Notes under the pieces: model-generated
What the model saw: only the letters and a program-made list of their open reading frames with translations
Databases searched by the model: none
What the model was told of the DNA's origin: nothing
DNA from: Toxoplasma gondii ME49
Lineage: Eukaryota; Apicomplexa; Conoidasida; Eucoccidiorida; Sarcocystidae
Assembly (NCBI RefSeq): GCF_000006565.2
Contig: NC_031469.1
Span: forward strand, 1,485,716 to 1,549,715
Length of the DNA: 64,000 bases
Reading direction: 5' to 3'
In this document: positions 24,919 to 36,149 of the stretch, piece after piece
Layout of the letters: each line of letters begins with the position of its first letter
Numbering within the stretch: the stretch's first letter is position 1
Made by a program: the position numbers and the translations under genes

Positions 24919-27900
24919 TTACTTGGCCTTTCCTTGGTTGGCGACAGCCTCCATCTTTGCCTTCAATTCCGCCTCGTCCAGGAGATAGTAGTGTCTCACT
25001 GGCTGCAGGTCTTCATCGAGTTCGTAAACAAGCGGTACGCCTGTGGGGATGTTCAGCTCGAGAACAGCTTCATCGCTCATCTTATCGAGGTGCTTAACGA
25101 GACCCCGAAGAGAGTTACCGTGGGCTACAAAGTAAAAAAAGACAGCGACAGAAAAAGCGGACCATTACAAAACACAAATCAGAGCAATGGGCCAGGGGTC
25201 AGGCAGTTCTGAAGTGCGAAAGCACAAGACATTTACGTAGATATTCCGACGTAATGAAGGCAACTAAGCGGCAACTGAAGGCGGAAACTAGTAGAGCAAA
25301 CAACGCTCGGAAAATGACTTCCACAGATGCTAAACGAAAGTTTTCTGCCTCCGCTTCTAACGGGCTGCTCCATCTGGCAGACTTCCGTTACCCTATCATA
25401 AAGAAGACAGACATTGTTACCTAATTCGGATATGTATCATTTCTAGCCTAGTGCCTTGCAGGAAGCGGAAAGAATGCAGACTCGGAATGAGCCTTACCAG
25501 CAACAAGAACCCTCTTGCCTTCCATGATGGACGGGGCGATGTGGTCGAACCAGAACGGCAGGACTGCAGTACAGAGAGCAAGATAAATACGAAGAAACAT
25601 CTCGAGTCCTGTTGTATAAGCTGGGGCTGAGACGAGGCAGTGACACGTAACGGAAATCTGAATGCACCGGCAACATGAGCTGTAGCTTGCTACCTTAAAG
25701 CGGAAGCCAATACCGCAAGAACACGCCCGAGAGAACTGAACAGGTACACATTGTTTACCTCGCTCGACGGTGTCCTTGAGACACTCTGTCAGGGGCAAGG
25801 CCTCATTGGGGACCATCTTGTAGACGGCGTCATTGCCAGGCCATCTGCATAAGAGCGCACGACAAACTTGTTACTCATAAATGCACCAACAGCACGAATT
25901 ATCAACACGGATTAACAAAGTCGCCCCACTCGCCCCGCGCCGAGTAAACCGAGGCAGAAAACACTCGTAGCCTAGTAAGATGAAGAGGTGTGTCGACACG
26001 ACCAAAAGACGCACAGATCGGTCGCCAAGCGGCACAGAACCAAGGAAACGGAAAATCCCTCACTACACAAATGCAATAGGGATCGATACCGGCAGGAAGT
26101 ATAAAGGGACACGACCAGTTACAAGAGAGAGGATCTGTCATGGCATGCTCAACAACGTAGAGGACCGCACATCCGTTTGGGTTGTCTAAAACTGTGTCAA
26201 GCAAAGTGTGGCACGAGCTACAACATACGGAATCAACATGAATGCAACTATTGAGAAATTTCCACGCTTGACGCGGCCGTAAGGTACGCGAGGGATAACA
26301 GGTCAGATAATATTCGGAGTTCTAATCCTCGGATTGTATCAGCACCTGCGTGTTGACTCATTACTCCCTTACTGGAAAACAATCGGTTAGGAACGGTATT
26401 TCCCCGTCAGATGTAATACGTGAGCTGGGATAAGAACGTCTGGAGACAGTTGACGCACTAGAGACGAAAGTTCGCTACATGCCCAAACTTGTTACATGGA
26501 AGCAATTTCCGGTTACCTTACCTCTTGTCAGACTTCTCCAGAGGGGGGGGAGGGATGTCATAGGAGCGACGCCAAATCTTGACTTGCTCATCTCCGTGCT
26601 TGGCTGCGGTCTCAGCCTTGTTGAGGCCCTGGAGGGCGCCGTAGTGACGCTCGTTCAGTCTGTAAATTGCACCACAAAGGAACATAGTTCAAAAACATGG
26701 AATCCTTGGAAATGAACGTTATCTGCACCCGCGTGTGTGTGACTCTGTGCATCCATTTGTCTGGTTATGCATAAAACCTTGTTTGCACCGGTGCTAAATG
26801 CCGCCTGTCTCGTTGAGAAAGTGAGTACTCTGGCGAGACAGACAGTCGTTTAGAGAGGTAGACGCACAGCTTACCTCCATGAGCTCTTCACAGGGATGTG
26901 GCACATATCAGTCCCTTTCAGGACGGTCCAGCAGGTGACGACGGCTCTGCACACCCACACCAGCAAGAAAAAAGGCACGCATGGCTATTTTCCGACAGGA
27001 GGCGGATTTCCAAAAGGCGGCTCAGCGAAATGAGGCCGTGTATTGTAAACAAAATGGACTAAAATTTGAATGCCTTTGTTTTTTCTTACAAGACGCTTTT
27101 GATATGACAAAACATTCCTCTAGGGTCACCATGCATCGCAAACTGGTGTATATATACCTGCACAACGTAAGTGTGCGAACATATTGGATCTGGTCTTGGA
27201 AAGACGATCTGAGAGTCCACTGAGAAACCTGCCCACGCGTGAAAAACGCAACGGCACAAACTCTCTCAAGTTCCCCTTCGACAGAATCCTTCCACAAAAA
27301 ACTGGGTCCCTCGTCGGCGCGACAAAGTAGTAAAATTTTGGGCTACCAGAGGGTAGTACGGAACTGCAACCACAAGCACCCCTCGCATTCACTTGAGCAA
27401 AAGCCGACATCTTCCGGCAAAGGAAAGAACACCTATACCGGTGAATTTCCGTGATCTGCTTACATACACCGGCTGTGAAAACACGGGGCGTCCGCTACGA
27501 CACATGGCAATGCCGCGTCAGCCGTTCCTCTGCCTTACCTCTGAAGCACGGAAGTGTAGGCGACGTCAAACTCGAAACCCTTTTCCTTGAGAGCCTTTGC
27601 AGCTTCCCTGTTACAGAAGAAAACCCAGATCAACAGCAATCGTGAACGTGGGAAATTTTGCGGTGAAGAGGAACACGGCAACAAAACACCCGCGAACACA
27701 GGTCACAGAGATATCAAACGGCACCCATAGAAAACACAGATCCGTACTTCAGTTACCAGTGTTATTCTTGTGGAAAAGAGGAGCGGAAAAAAGGCAACTA
27801 CACGCAACTCCAGTTGCGATATACTAGGGGGACAGAAGATATAAAAGAGGAGGATTACATCCTCTTGCACGCCGCCTAGGAACATACGGGGAGAAGTTTG

Positions 27901-28539
27901 CGTTCGCCGATTCACGAGGTCCGGTTGGTTTGCTTCTCCTTCTACCTACCCCGCTATCGTAGCTGCACCAGCTACCTGTCACCAGACAAACTAATCCAAG
28001 AGACTTACACGGCCTCTTGCTCGCCGACAGGGGACAACGGCACATCGGTCCAGCCGGTGAACCTGTTCTCCTTGTTCCACGTCGATTCGCCTGGAAAGGG
28101 AGAACACACACAAATGCTTGCATTCTCACGTACAACTTCGCTCCAGAATGAGTAAGCTGCCGGTGAACAATAGCAGAGTCCCTCGTGCTTCCTACCGCGC
28201 TCCCCATTAACTGTCTTTCCCGTGGCAGACACTGCAGTCCCGTATCGTCGACAGTTCCCTGAGCCACGGGGTTGCCATTTTGGTGCTGCCACAGCTCGAA
28301 CTCGAGAGGCACATAACGGGTGAAGTCGACATCTTCCACGGAGAAATAAACTTTTTTTGACACTGTAATGGTAGCGTGTCACTATTGGAAGAGAAAAACA
28401 GCGTTCTTCCAGTGGAAATCAAGGGGACGACGCAGACGGCCGCTCGTCTACAGAGAAGCACCGCAACTACCACTCTTGTGCAAATAGTGTGGCGCGTACC
28501 GTGGCGGATGAGGACAAGAGTGTACTTTGCTTTTGCCAT
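24919..28539 (-). CDS. PGM: Phosphoglycerate mutase, 2,3-bisphosphoglycerate-dependent type
   Basis: Interconverts 3- and 2-phosphoglycerate in glycolysis and gluconeogenesis in the cytosol. Eight exons, all phased: 28539-28500, 28090-28009, 27607-27539, 26946-26875, 26659-26522, 25844-25759, 25563-25498 and 25124-24919. They total 759 bp, giving 252 residues, the normal dPGM length. The N-terminus carries the catalytic loop LVLIRHGESTWN (the phosphohistidine is His13), followed by [11 protein letters not shown]. The middle has [18 protein letters not shown] and a Pro-rich IPPPP loop. The C-terminal half has the second catalytic histidine in [14 protein letters not shown], then [14 protein letters not shown] and a Lys-rich tail. 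All expected active-site residues are present. No targeting peptide is visible, in keeping with a cytosolic enzyme. It lies in tandem downstream of the carbonic-anhydrase-related gene on the same strand. Confidence 0.98.
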
Positions 28540-30922
28540 ATTGCCGAAAAAACGACGAAAAGTTGAAGCAGGAAACATGTAATGTACGTTGCCGTGAGAA
28601 AAAGAAAGATCTGAAGACAAAAAAGGCGACGTCAGAACTGGGGAGAGATGACAGGATGCGCCACACAAATGCCGGTGCCGGGTTCTCCCCTGTTTGGGGG
28701 TGTGCGGGGGTAGTGTGTGCCCGGAACAAACTCCAGCACATTGCCTGCTTCTTTCACAGCATGTCCGGCGTGTAGGGTCGCAAGAAGATGGCCACCCCAT
28801 TTTCCTCGTAGGAAGAAGGATGCCTGAGGGTCTCACTGGAGGAAAGGACTGTCCGTCAGAGTTTTAACATGATGCCATACAGACATCTTCGTTGCAATGA
28901 AGGGAGGACTTCGATTTTGATGAAGAAGCACGATACCAAAACGCTGGGCTTCGGCGGACGAGAATTCGTAAGGGGTTCAATGCGCGTCCGCGATACTATT
29001 TCCAGTTGGAGTAGCACACAGAGAGAAATCTGCGTCTCCAGGGCATATGTGACAGGTTCTGTCTTTCGGGACAGAAAAACGAGGCATTCTTTTGCGGATG
29101 AGAAAGATAACCAAGGGTAGATGACCTCGTAGAGGCACACGAGATCCGTACCTCCCTGTAGACAGGAGCCACACTCCCATGTACAGAATGAAACTGCATC
29201 TTCACGCGAAAACACACTAATGCTTCTGAATAGACAACGCTCGATGATGGTTCGATGTAGGCAGTGGTATAGAGAAACCGGCACGTGGAGACTTCCGCTC
29301 GTACGCCACCCATTCACGGACAGACTCTTGGTCAAGATGCCTTACGGGAATTGGCTACAACAGAGCGCGGTGGAGATGCGCATGAGGCGAATGAGTTCGT
29401 CGCCCCCTGTAGGTTGCAGGTGAATTCTACAAGCTCACATTGAACGGCTTGCCACTGTTGATTACTATTCAGAGGAACTCAAACGCGACAAGAGGATGTC
29501 TCTCCTGAATGATATAATGTTCGGTGGCAGACCTCTATCTGATGAGCTTACTGTTTCAATCCTGACGCTGTCGCTAAGCGACTTTAAACATTCTGCACTA
29601 CACTCTCGTGTTTTGGGGCGAAGACCTCCTGGTTGGTTTTAATGACCAAAGGCAGAGTACTAGACTGAATACCCAAGGAACTGTGTTATCACCAAAAAGA
29701 CTATAACATACTTCGAGTCATATTAGATACCTATAGTATCTTTCTGTTGTATTTGAGTCATACATTACTGGATCGCGAATTGCACAGAGCATACTGGTAC
29801 CAGGTAGTCTGGTATCGAAAGCAAATTGCTGATGCTTTCTGATCAGTGATGCGATGTGCAGTAGCATCTACTCGAAATTAGTCTTCCGTGGCTGTACACT
29901 GGCAGGGGCGATCGTAATTAACAGGTGCCCATGACCATACTTGGCCTGTAAAAACCGTTACCTGCCTAGACTAACCATACTGCAGAGTCTGCGTACAGGA
30001 ATGCTCCTCTTTAAGCGAGATCACCACTGCCGGTTCTCCGCAAGTAGCTTGGTTTTCGTGCAGGTATGTCTAGCGTTTTCGTTTATGGACAGTGAATGGA
30101 GCGGCAGTAGAGGCAAATGCCTGCGCAAAGAACACGTACAACTGGCAGTCTCTCAATAAACGATTAAGTCCAATATGAAACGGTTCGAGTTTCCATTCTA
30201 GCCGCCGTTTGGAAACGACTGTTGTGAACGCCACTCGATGAAGCCTTTGGGACATTCGGCACGCACGGGAGCCGTTCAGCGAATCTCTGGGACAGGATAA
30301 TGCTAACACCGAACGGACGCCAGCCAAATATACACGAGCGCTGGGGTTAATCTGTCATGCCTGACGACTGGTTCCCTTTTGCTGTGCGACTGAAACGGCA
30401 GTTTGACACGTCTCACACTGGAATAGCAGCTCAAGGAGCACAAGATACCTGATTCCTGTCCACAGATTGAAACGAGGCACACAAACATCTCGACAACAAT
30501 ATGATAGCGGTCCTTGCATGTCACGGTATCACGTCACGGGCAAGCTTCAATTGGCCAATATCTGGAATGGACACCGGCGAGAGCTCTCGTTGACCCTTTA
30601 TGCGAGCTGATGTTGTTCCCCGCCAGTAGACACACTGTGAATGGGTCCACGTAGTTGATATCGCTTCTCTCGACCTCGTGACGATCCGATGCTTTGACCA
30701 TCTCGAACGGCGAGACAAACAAGGCCGGTATCGTTTGTGAGAACCACTTTAGCAAAAAAAAATTAACGTTCGCACCAACCTAACAGCAACCACCAAAACG
30801 AAAACCCCGTGGCAGTAGCCGGTAGAACACGGCCCAACAGCCCGTTCGGACGTGGGTGGAAGCTGGAAGATGTTCTTCCTTACACTGAAGAAATCTGTGA
30901 AGCTGCACCACCAGCTCCCGAC
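28540..30922. other. Intergenic region between CA-related gene and phosphoglycerate mutase
   Basis: About 2.4 kb holding the 3' UTR of the upstream carbonic-anhydrase-related gene and the promoter of phosphoglycerate mutase. Frames up to about 200 codons (28207-28836, minus) overlap the first PGM exon in another frame and are shadows. I see no further gene. Confidence 0.4.
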
Positions 30923-32786
30923 TTATATGCCAACAGTATTCAAGAAAACGAGGGCAGCAGTGGCGAAGGCAAGCGCACTTCCACTATGGCCGAAGGTATG
31001 TTCGCCCGCAGCGCTGAACCAGCCTTGGAACATTTGTGCGCCTTCCTTTGACATTTTCGCCATGGTATCAAAGCCAAGACTGTTGGCAATAAGAACTTGG
31101 AGGGGGAATCCCTGCACCAAGAAAACGTTCCCTTCGTTGCGCATGTTGTCTTCCACATTCTGCAGCATCCGGAAGTTCCCGTCGTTCTCGTCCCGACTCC
31201 TCAGTTGATGAGGATTCAACATCTTGTAGAACCGCAGCATTGTTTCGGTTGCGACGGGGAGTGGTTGACGAGCTACGTACCAGCGTACATTCTCCTTGCA
31301 ATCAGGCATGGTTGTGCTTCCGTCGTAGGCAAAGAACTCCGTGTTGGTCAGCTGAAGCATCATCATTACCGACTGCAAATTTAGCGGATGCGCCAGTTCT
31401 ACCTTCTCGGATTGACCCGCTGCAATCACGAAACAAACATGCATACAAACATTCTATCACATGCAGGCCCCAATGATATTACGGACCGCTGTTCAGTCAG
31501 GTGACTCAATAAACTGCAGCTGTCGCCGCTCTACACAGGCCCACCAGTGTGGTAAAGTCCAAGAGTGTGAAACAACACGTGATTCAAATTCGTTGGATTT
31601 CCCACAGACAACCCCTTGCATCGAGAATGACTTGAATGAATAACAAACGCCACTGTGTAGTTGTTTGTGAATCTCGGTCTCGCAGCATCTAAGCAGCTGT
31701 TGAGCATGTCACGATAGTCGCACCTTGGCTGCTGATCCTTTCGGCGCTAAGAAGAGTGCTGAGCATCCTCTCGGACGGGAGGCTCTTGAGTTCTGCCAGA
31801 CTCGTCTGATCAAGCTCTTCGCTCATGAATGTCAAGGAGATTACACGCCAGTGGGATGAAGGAAGACTAGGGTCGGAGCCAGAGGAGTGGTCTCGCTTCA
31901 GAGCCTCCTCGACGTCGGGAAGGTTGAGAGAGCTTTGAGCGAAGAGCGCGAGGAAAGGGAGAGACGTATGGTTCAAGCTTGTGGACGATTCGTACGACAG
32001 CAAGTCGTTCGAATAGTGCCAAATCTGCATTTCAATTTCACGCCGATTCGCCTCGCCTTGAAAGGTGTGTTCAGAGGGGGAGTGAAAGAAGATGTGTTGA
32101 GCAGTGTACATCTCCGTCGTGTCTGTGCTAAATAGTGCTCCGAGAGGCGTCATTTGGTCCTCTGGAACGCGGACCTGAAACACCTTCGACGTCTTGTACA
32201 CTTCGACTTTCGTGAACTGGTGAGGGTAGGTGTAGAAGAAATCCCCGCGCTTCCAAGGCTTAAGCGTTCGAGATGGTTGCGTCCCGGCGAACGCGTTCAT
32301 ATAAACATTTGTCAGATTACGGTACTCCGGCTCCTGTAGCCCCTCAATGTGTAAATCGACTGGCGACTGCTGCATGCCTGTAGCGCACATGCCGCCCCAA
32401 TCCTTGCCATGTTGCTTGTAGTCCCATTCCGACTCTGGCAACGCGGAGAAGTGAGGGATGGAGCCAACCGCCGTACTGGAGTTTTCTCGCTCCTCAGCCA
32501 CATCCTGAAGCAAGGAATGGGGGCGGCCGCTATTCTTTCCGGGAGTTTTCTGGAACGCAGCCCTACGTTGGGCACGGACCAGCGTCTCGTGAGCACCGAT
32601 GGCACTCAGATATTGCGCTTGTGTCGGGAGGTCGTCACGAGTTGCTGTCCCTTGCAGAGACCCTCGATGAAAGGCTAGCGTTGGATTCGACGTGACTGAG
32701 ACAGCCAGGATGACCAAAAAAGCGACATGCGACCGGGAGATCCGCCCACTCGATCCCCGGATCGCCGCGAAAGGACAGTCTGTCAT
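30923..32786 (-). CDS. CA_RP: Alpha-carbonic-anhydrase-related protein, predicted secreted and GPI-anchored
   Basis: Two exons, 32786-31724 and 31419-30923 (donor CAAG|GTGCGA, acceptor TTGCAG), give 519 residues. Residues about 20-39 form a hydrophobic signal sequence (HVAFLVILAVSV). The alpha-CA domain follows, recognised by WGGMCATGMQQSPVDL (the usual QSPI/VDL motif), then IFFHSPSEHTFQGEANRREI and a C-terminal part with STTMPDCKENVRWYV. In active alpha-CAs the zinc site reads HxHSPSEH and ExHLVH. Here the first histidine is Phe and the third is Gln (EMQIWH), so it should not bind zinc normally and is likely a pseudoenzyme. The last 20 residues are hydrophobic (ALAFATAALVFLNTVGI) without a basic tail, as in GPI signals. 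A T. gondii protein of this description is known from rhoptries and affects rhoptry formation; assignment to it rests on my memory of that family. Confidence 0.92.
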
Positions 32787-33328
32787 CGCTTTCCGACAAA
32801 GTTACGGTTTACGTTAGTTTGTGGAGCGAGAGAAATCGGACATCAAGATTCACAAGTCCGAGAGCGACAGTGGACAATTGACACACACTCCTGAAGCATC
32901 AGACCGGCGCGTTGCGTCCAGTCCCGTCCCCAGTTTCGGCGACGAAATTCGACTGCTAGCCACTCTGCCTGCAGCCGATCTTTTGGGAATCCCGTTGCGT
33001 CGCAAGCCGGAGGAAATGCAGAGAGACAGAGGTCAAGAAAAGAAACGCCGGTTCACTGTTTTTGCGTTGAAAGACAACGCGTGAGCTCCACGACGTCTGT
33101 TACGCGCGTTGGCTAATTTCTAGCGCTCGCTACGCCTTCGAGACAAGGCCCCTCATCATCGCAGAGGAGAAAATCGTGGCAGCGAGCACCAACATCAGAA
33201 ACCATCACACGGGCTTTCTCCGAAATTTACCGTGCACGCTGCCAAGAAGAGGGGAGCTGAAAAAGACGCCTAAGAAAACTCAGCAAGATCCCGTGTGCCT
33301 CCGGGATTAAAAGACAAAGATTCGCAGC

Positions 33329-33757
33329 TCATTGCGCGAGGGCGTCTTCCTTGCGTTTGGCGTCAACCGCTGGTGGACAAGACACGCCCTAGCGTGACAG
33401 CAACCACGTGGCCGCAAACGACCAGATGACTAGAAAGATTCCGAAAGCTCAAAAAACTACACGTTTTCGCCGTCCTCGGCGCCAAAAGTAACTACAGGCT
33501 CTTGAGGAGGGTTGCCGGCACGGGACGCCGTTTTCGCAGATAAACGAGGGACCAAATGAGACACTACCTACCAAGATAGCCACAACCATGGCGGCTGCCA
33601 CCGCAGAGTGGTTCCAATACCACCGATTAGGACAGCCGAAATATCCCGCTAGGGAACCAGTTATGCTGTCGATATATCTGAATGAAACACCGGTAAGACT
33701 GCCACCGATATGGGACCGACTATGCATTTCAGACTTGATGGCGCCCTTGTAGAACAT
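33329..33757 (-). CDS. Small single-pass membrane protein of 76 residues, possibly organellar
   Basis: Exon 1 33757-33568 (ATG in AAACATG) and exon 2 33369-33329 join in phase 1 to give 76 residues. The donor is TAG|GTAGTG and the acceptor CCACCAG. An alternative donor GTAGGT four bases earlier would change the frame and miss the stop. The protein has a basic, histidine-containing N-terminus (MFYKGAIKSEMHSRSHIGG), a middle with YFGCPNRWYWNH, one hydrophobic span (AVAAAMVVAILVAV) and a charged tail DAKRKEDALAQ. This layout resembles small accessory subunits of inner-mitochondrial-membrane complexes, but no family is recognised. An acceptor-like TTTCAG lies just before the ATG, so a 5' UTR intron or an upstream exon is possible. 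One hydrophobic frame at 33791-34018 could belong to such an exon. Confidence 0.55.
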
Positions 33758-35992
33758 GTTTTGCCACCTGAAACACCCTAACAGTGTCCTTTAGCTAGTG
33801 CCGCGGCTGCTGTGTGAATGTCTCGTGGCGCTGAAAATCAGGGTGCGTCTCCACCATTCATAAAAAGCAGACACCGTATACAGCCAGCTTGAAACGGAAG
33901 GGACTATCGCACAATAAAAAAGGTAGAGGATGCAGCTGCCAGTCAAGCAGGCCGCAAGAGTATTTGTTGGGTTTACGCTGCAGCTAGCTATTTTCCGTCG
34001 GTGAAAAAAAAGCTTCACAACACTTCATCACTCTGAGGACAAGCGAAGTGGCACTTCTGTGGACTGCAAAACTGGTTGCGGGTGTCAGCCTGCATCGAGA
34101 CACAAGATTTCGCTATTAAGTGATGAGGACGCGAACACCTGCGAACTGCAGATCGAACTGTACCCTAATGACCAACTTTGGAGGATGTAGAATCGTGTGG
34201 GTCCGCTTGCTCTACCTGTCTTACAATAGCAGGTCGCCTCTTGCCGTTCGAACATATCACTATTATGGACTGTGGTACGTGAGTCGTTACCGAATTGGCA
34301 ATTGTCAGTTCTGGGGAACAAAGCAGGCCAAGTGCTGGGAATGCCATCCATGTCACCGTTGACTGTGGCGGCCCGTCTCCACAAAGACCAAGTGACTAGG
34401 CGTCCTGGCAACCTTTCACTAACCATCCAGAGATTTATCAGCCTTGAGGGAGTGCCAGGATAATGCCTATTCCCTATTTGCCTTCCCTTTCCCCACGGCT
34501 CACAACTTTCTAAGCACAGCCACAGCCAAGTCTTTAGCTTAAACTGGATTGTGTTCCCGCTGTTGCCGATGTCTCCTGCTTCATATTTCACCATGTTTCA
34601 GATGTAGGTCGGGAAATCTTTCACTGATATGGAAATCGCAGAGCGGTGATCTGCAGCCGAGTTCCCGTTTACTAAAACTCCATCTGAGTGGATCCGATGG
34701 ACAATGTAACAGAGTCAAAACTTGTGAGTCGACCCTGCGTTGCAATTTTTGGGTTAGCATTTGAAATCCTATTAATCCACTTGAGTGCGCTACACATTGA
34801 GCATCCGTATATGCCAAAGGCGGAAAACAGCCACTCGATGCCATGTTGTGAAGAAGACAAGTTGGTTTGAGCACCTCTGTTCATTTGTTCTATGGGACAA
34901 GATGCGCTGCTTCAGGTTGAGGCAAAAACATGTGCAGCAAACGAGTATTCCTTGATACAGGTATACAGAAGTAGAATCCAGCTTTATCACGCCGAGAAGG
35001 CAATCCAGGCCATGAATGAACCAAAATCAATGATGTTCTTGTCACACATTTCGCCGCCGTGTACAACAGGTATGCGCTACAGCAGGTATCCACCATTTGC
35101 CCTGTCAACGCTGATCGTGTGTAGTAAACCGTCAATCGCCTCAACTCTTAGAACCATCAAATCAGCACTTGATGAGGGGTACGGTGCCCCATCTGGACCA
35201 ATAATGGATAAAGAGTTGATACCTTGAATAACTACCACAAAGTCTACCGGCACTACACAAAAACATAGCGTGTGGTCTCGGCGCGCAAGACCAAATGGTA
35301 CAAAACGATTCTAACATCGTCATTACAGAAGTAGGTATTAACAATATACAAGCCATAGCTGACCGTGTAACGGAATTTTCACAATAGAAGCGGTTGCTGT
35401 CTTTTAGCAAACGACTGTAAACGAAGGACACCTTCACTTTCACTGACTACTCGACACTCCGCGGGCCATTCATTGACTATTTGCCGTGGGAAAGTAAAAG
35501 CGAGTACCGCGATATCAAGGATGTTTGTGTCGTTTCGTAGATTCACAATGGCAAACGCCCCTGTAATATCCCGAAGCGCGACAGGTACATGTAATTCATT
35601 CAGTATAGAGGTGAATGCAACAAAAAGGCCAATTTTGCCACATGCGCCTGTTCTAGGGTAATCAGTTGAAAAAACACGGCATACTCGAAATGGGCTAGTC
35701 TTATCTGACTGCCACCAAATCAAGCTAACAACCAAATTTGGAATCGCTAAAACAATCGCGATCTTGTTTGCGCGGTCCTGTACGTGGCAGCAATGGTGCT
35801 GCAAGACTCTCGATCAGTACTCAGTGTATGAGTCGCGAACCGACACAGAGCTATTCAAGGTAAGTTTTTTTTCTAAATACACAGGCGCGCAGCTTGCTAG
35901 ACATGTTTGGGTCCTCTTTTCTCTTTTGACGCAAACTTGACACGAAGCAGCCCTGTGGTGTGCGCTTGATCCTGACTGTGACGACACACAGT
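33758..35992. other. Intergenic region between divergent small membrane protein and pyridoxal kinase
   Basis: Holds the promoters of two divergent genes. A minus-strand frame at 33791-34018 contains a hydrophobic stretch (GSCILYLFYCAIVPSV) and might be an upstream exon of the small membrane protein, but no donor supports this. Other frames look random. Confidence 0.35.
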
Positions 35993-36014
35993 TGCATGCC
36001 CTGTTCCGCATGCG
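35993..36014. promoter_or_regulatory. TGCATGC motif with adjacent CGCATGCG, upstream of pyridoxal kinase
   Basis: The palindromes TGCATGC (35993-35999) and CGCATGCG (36007-36014) lie about 140-155 bp before the pyridoxal kinase ATG. GCATGC cores are known binding sites of apicomplexan AP2 transcription factors. The pairing and distance make a regulatory role plausible but unproven. Confidence 0.35.
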
Positions 36015-36149
36015 ACGTAGATGAACAAGCAACAAATGAAATAGGATGCCACGACCCCATTGTACAAGATTGCCCATCCACATTAACAAATGCCATATTT
36101 TTGTCAGTTGTAATCTCTCGCGGACGTTATTCTACAATTGTCGAGTGCC

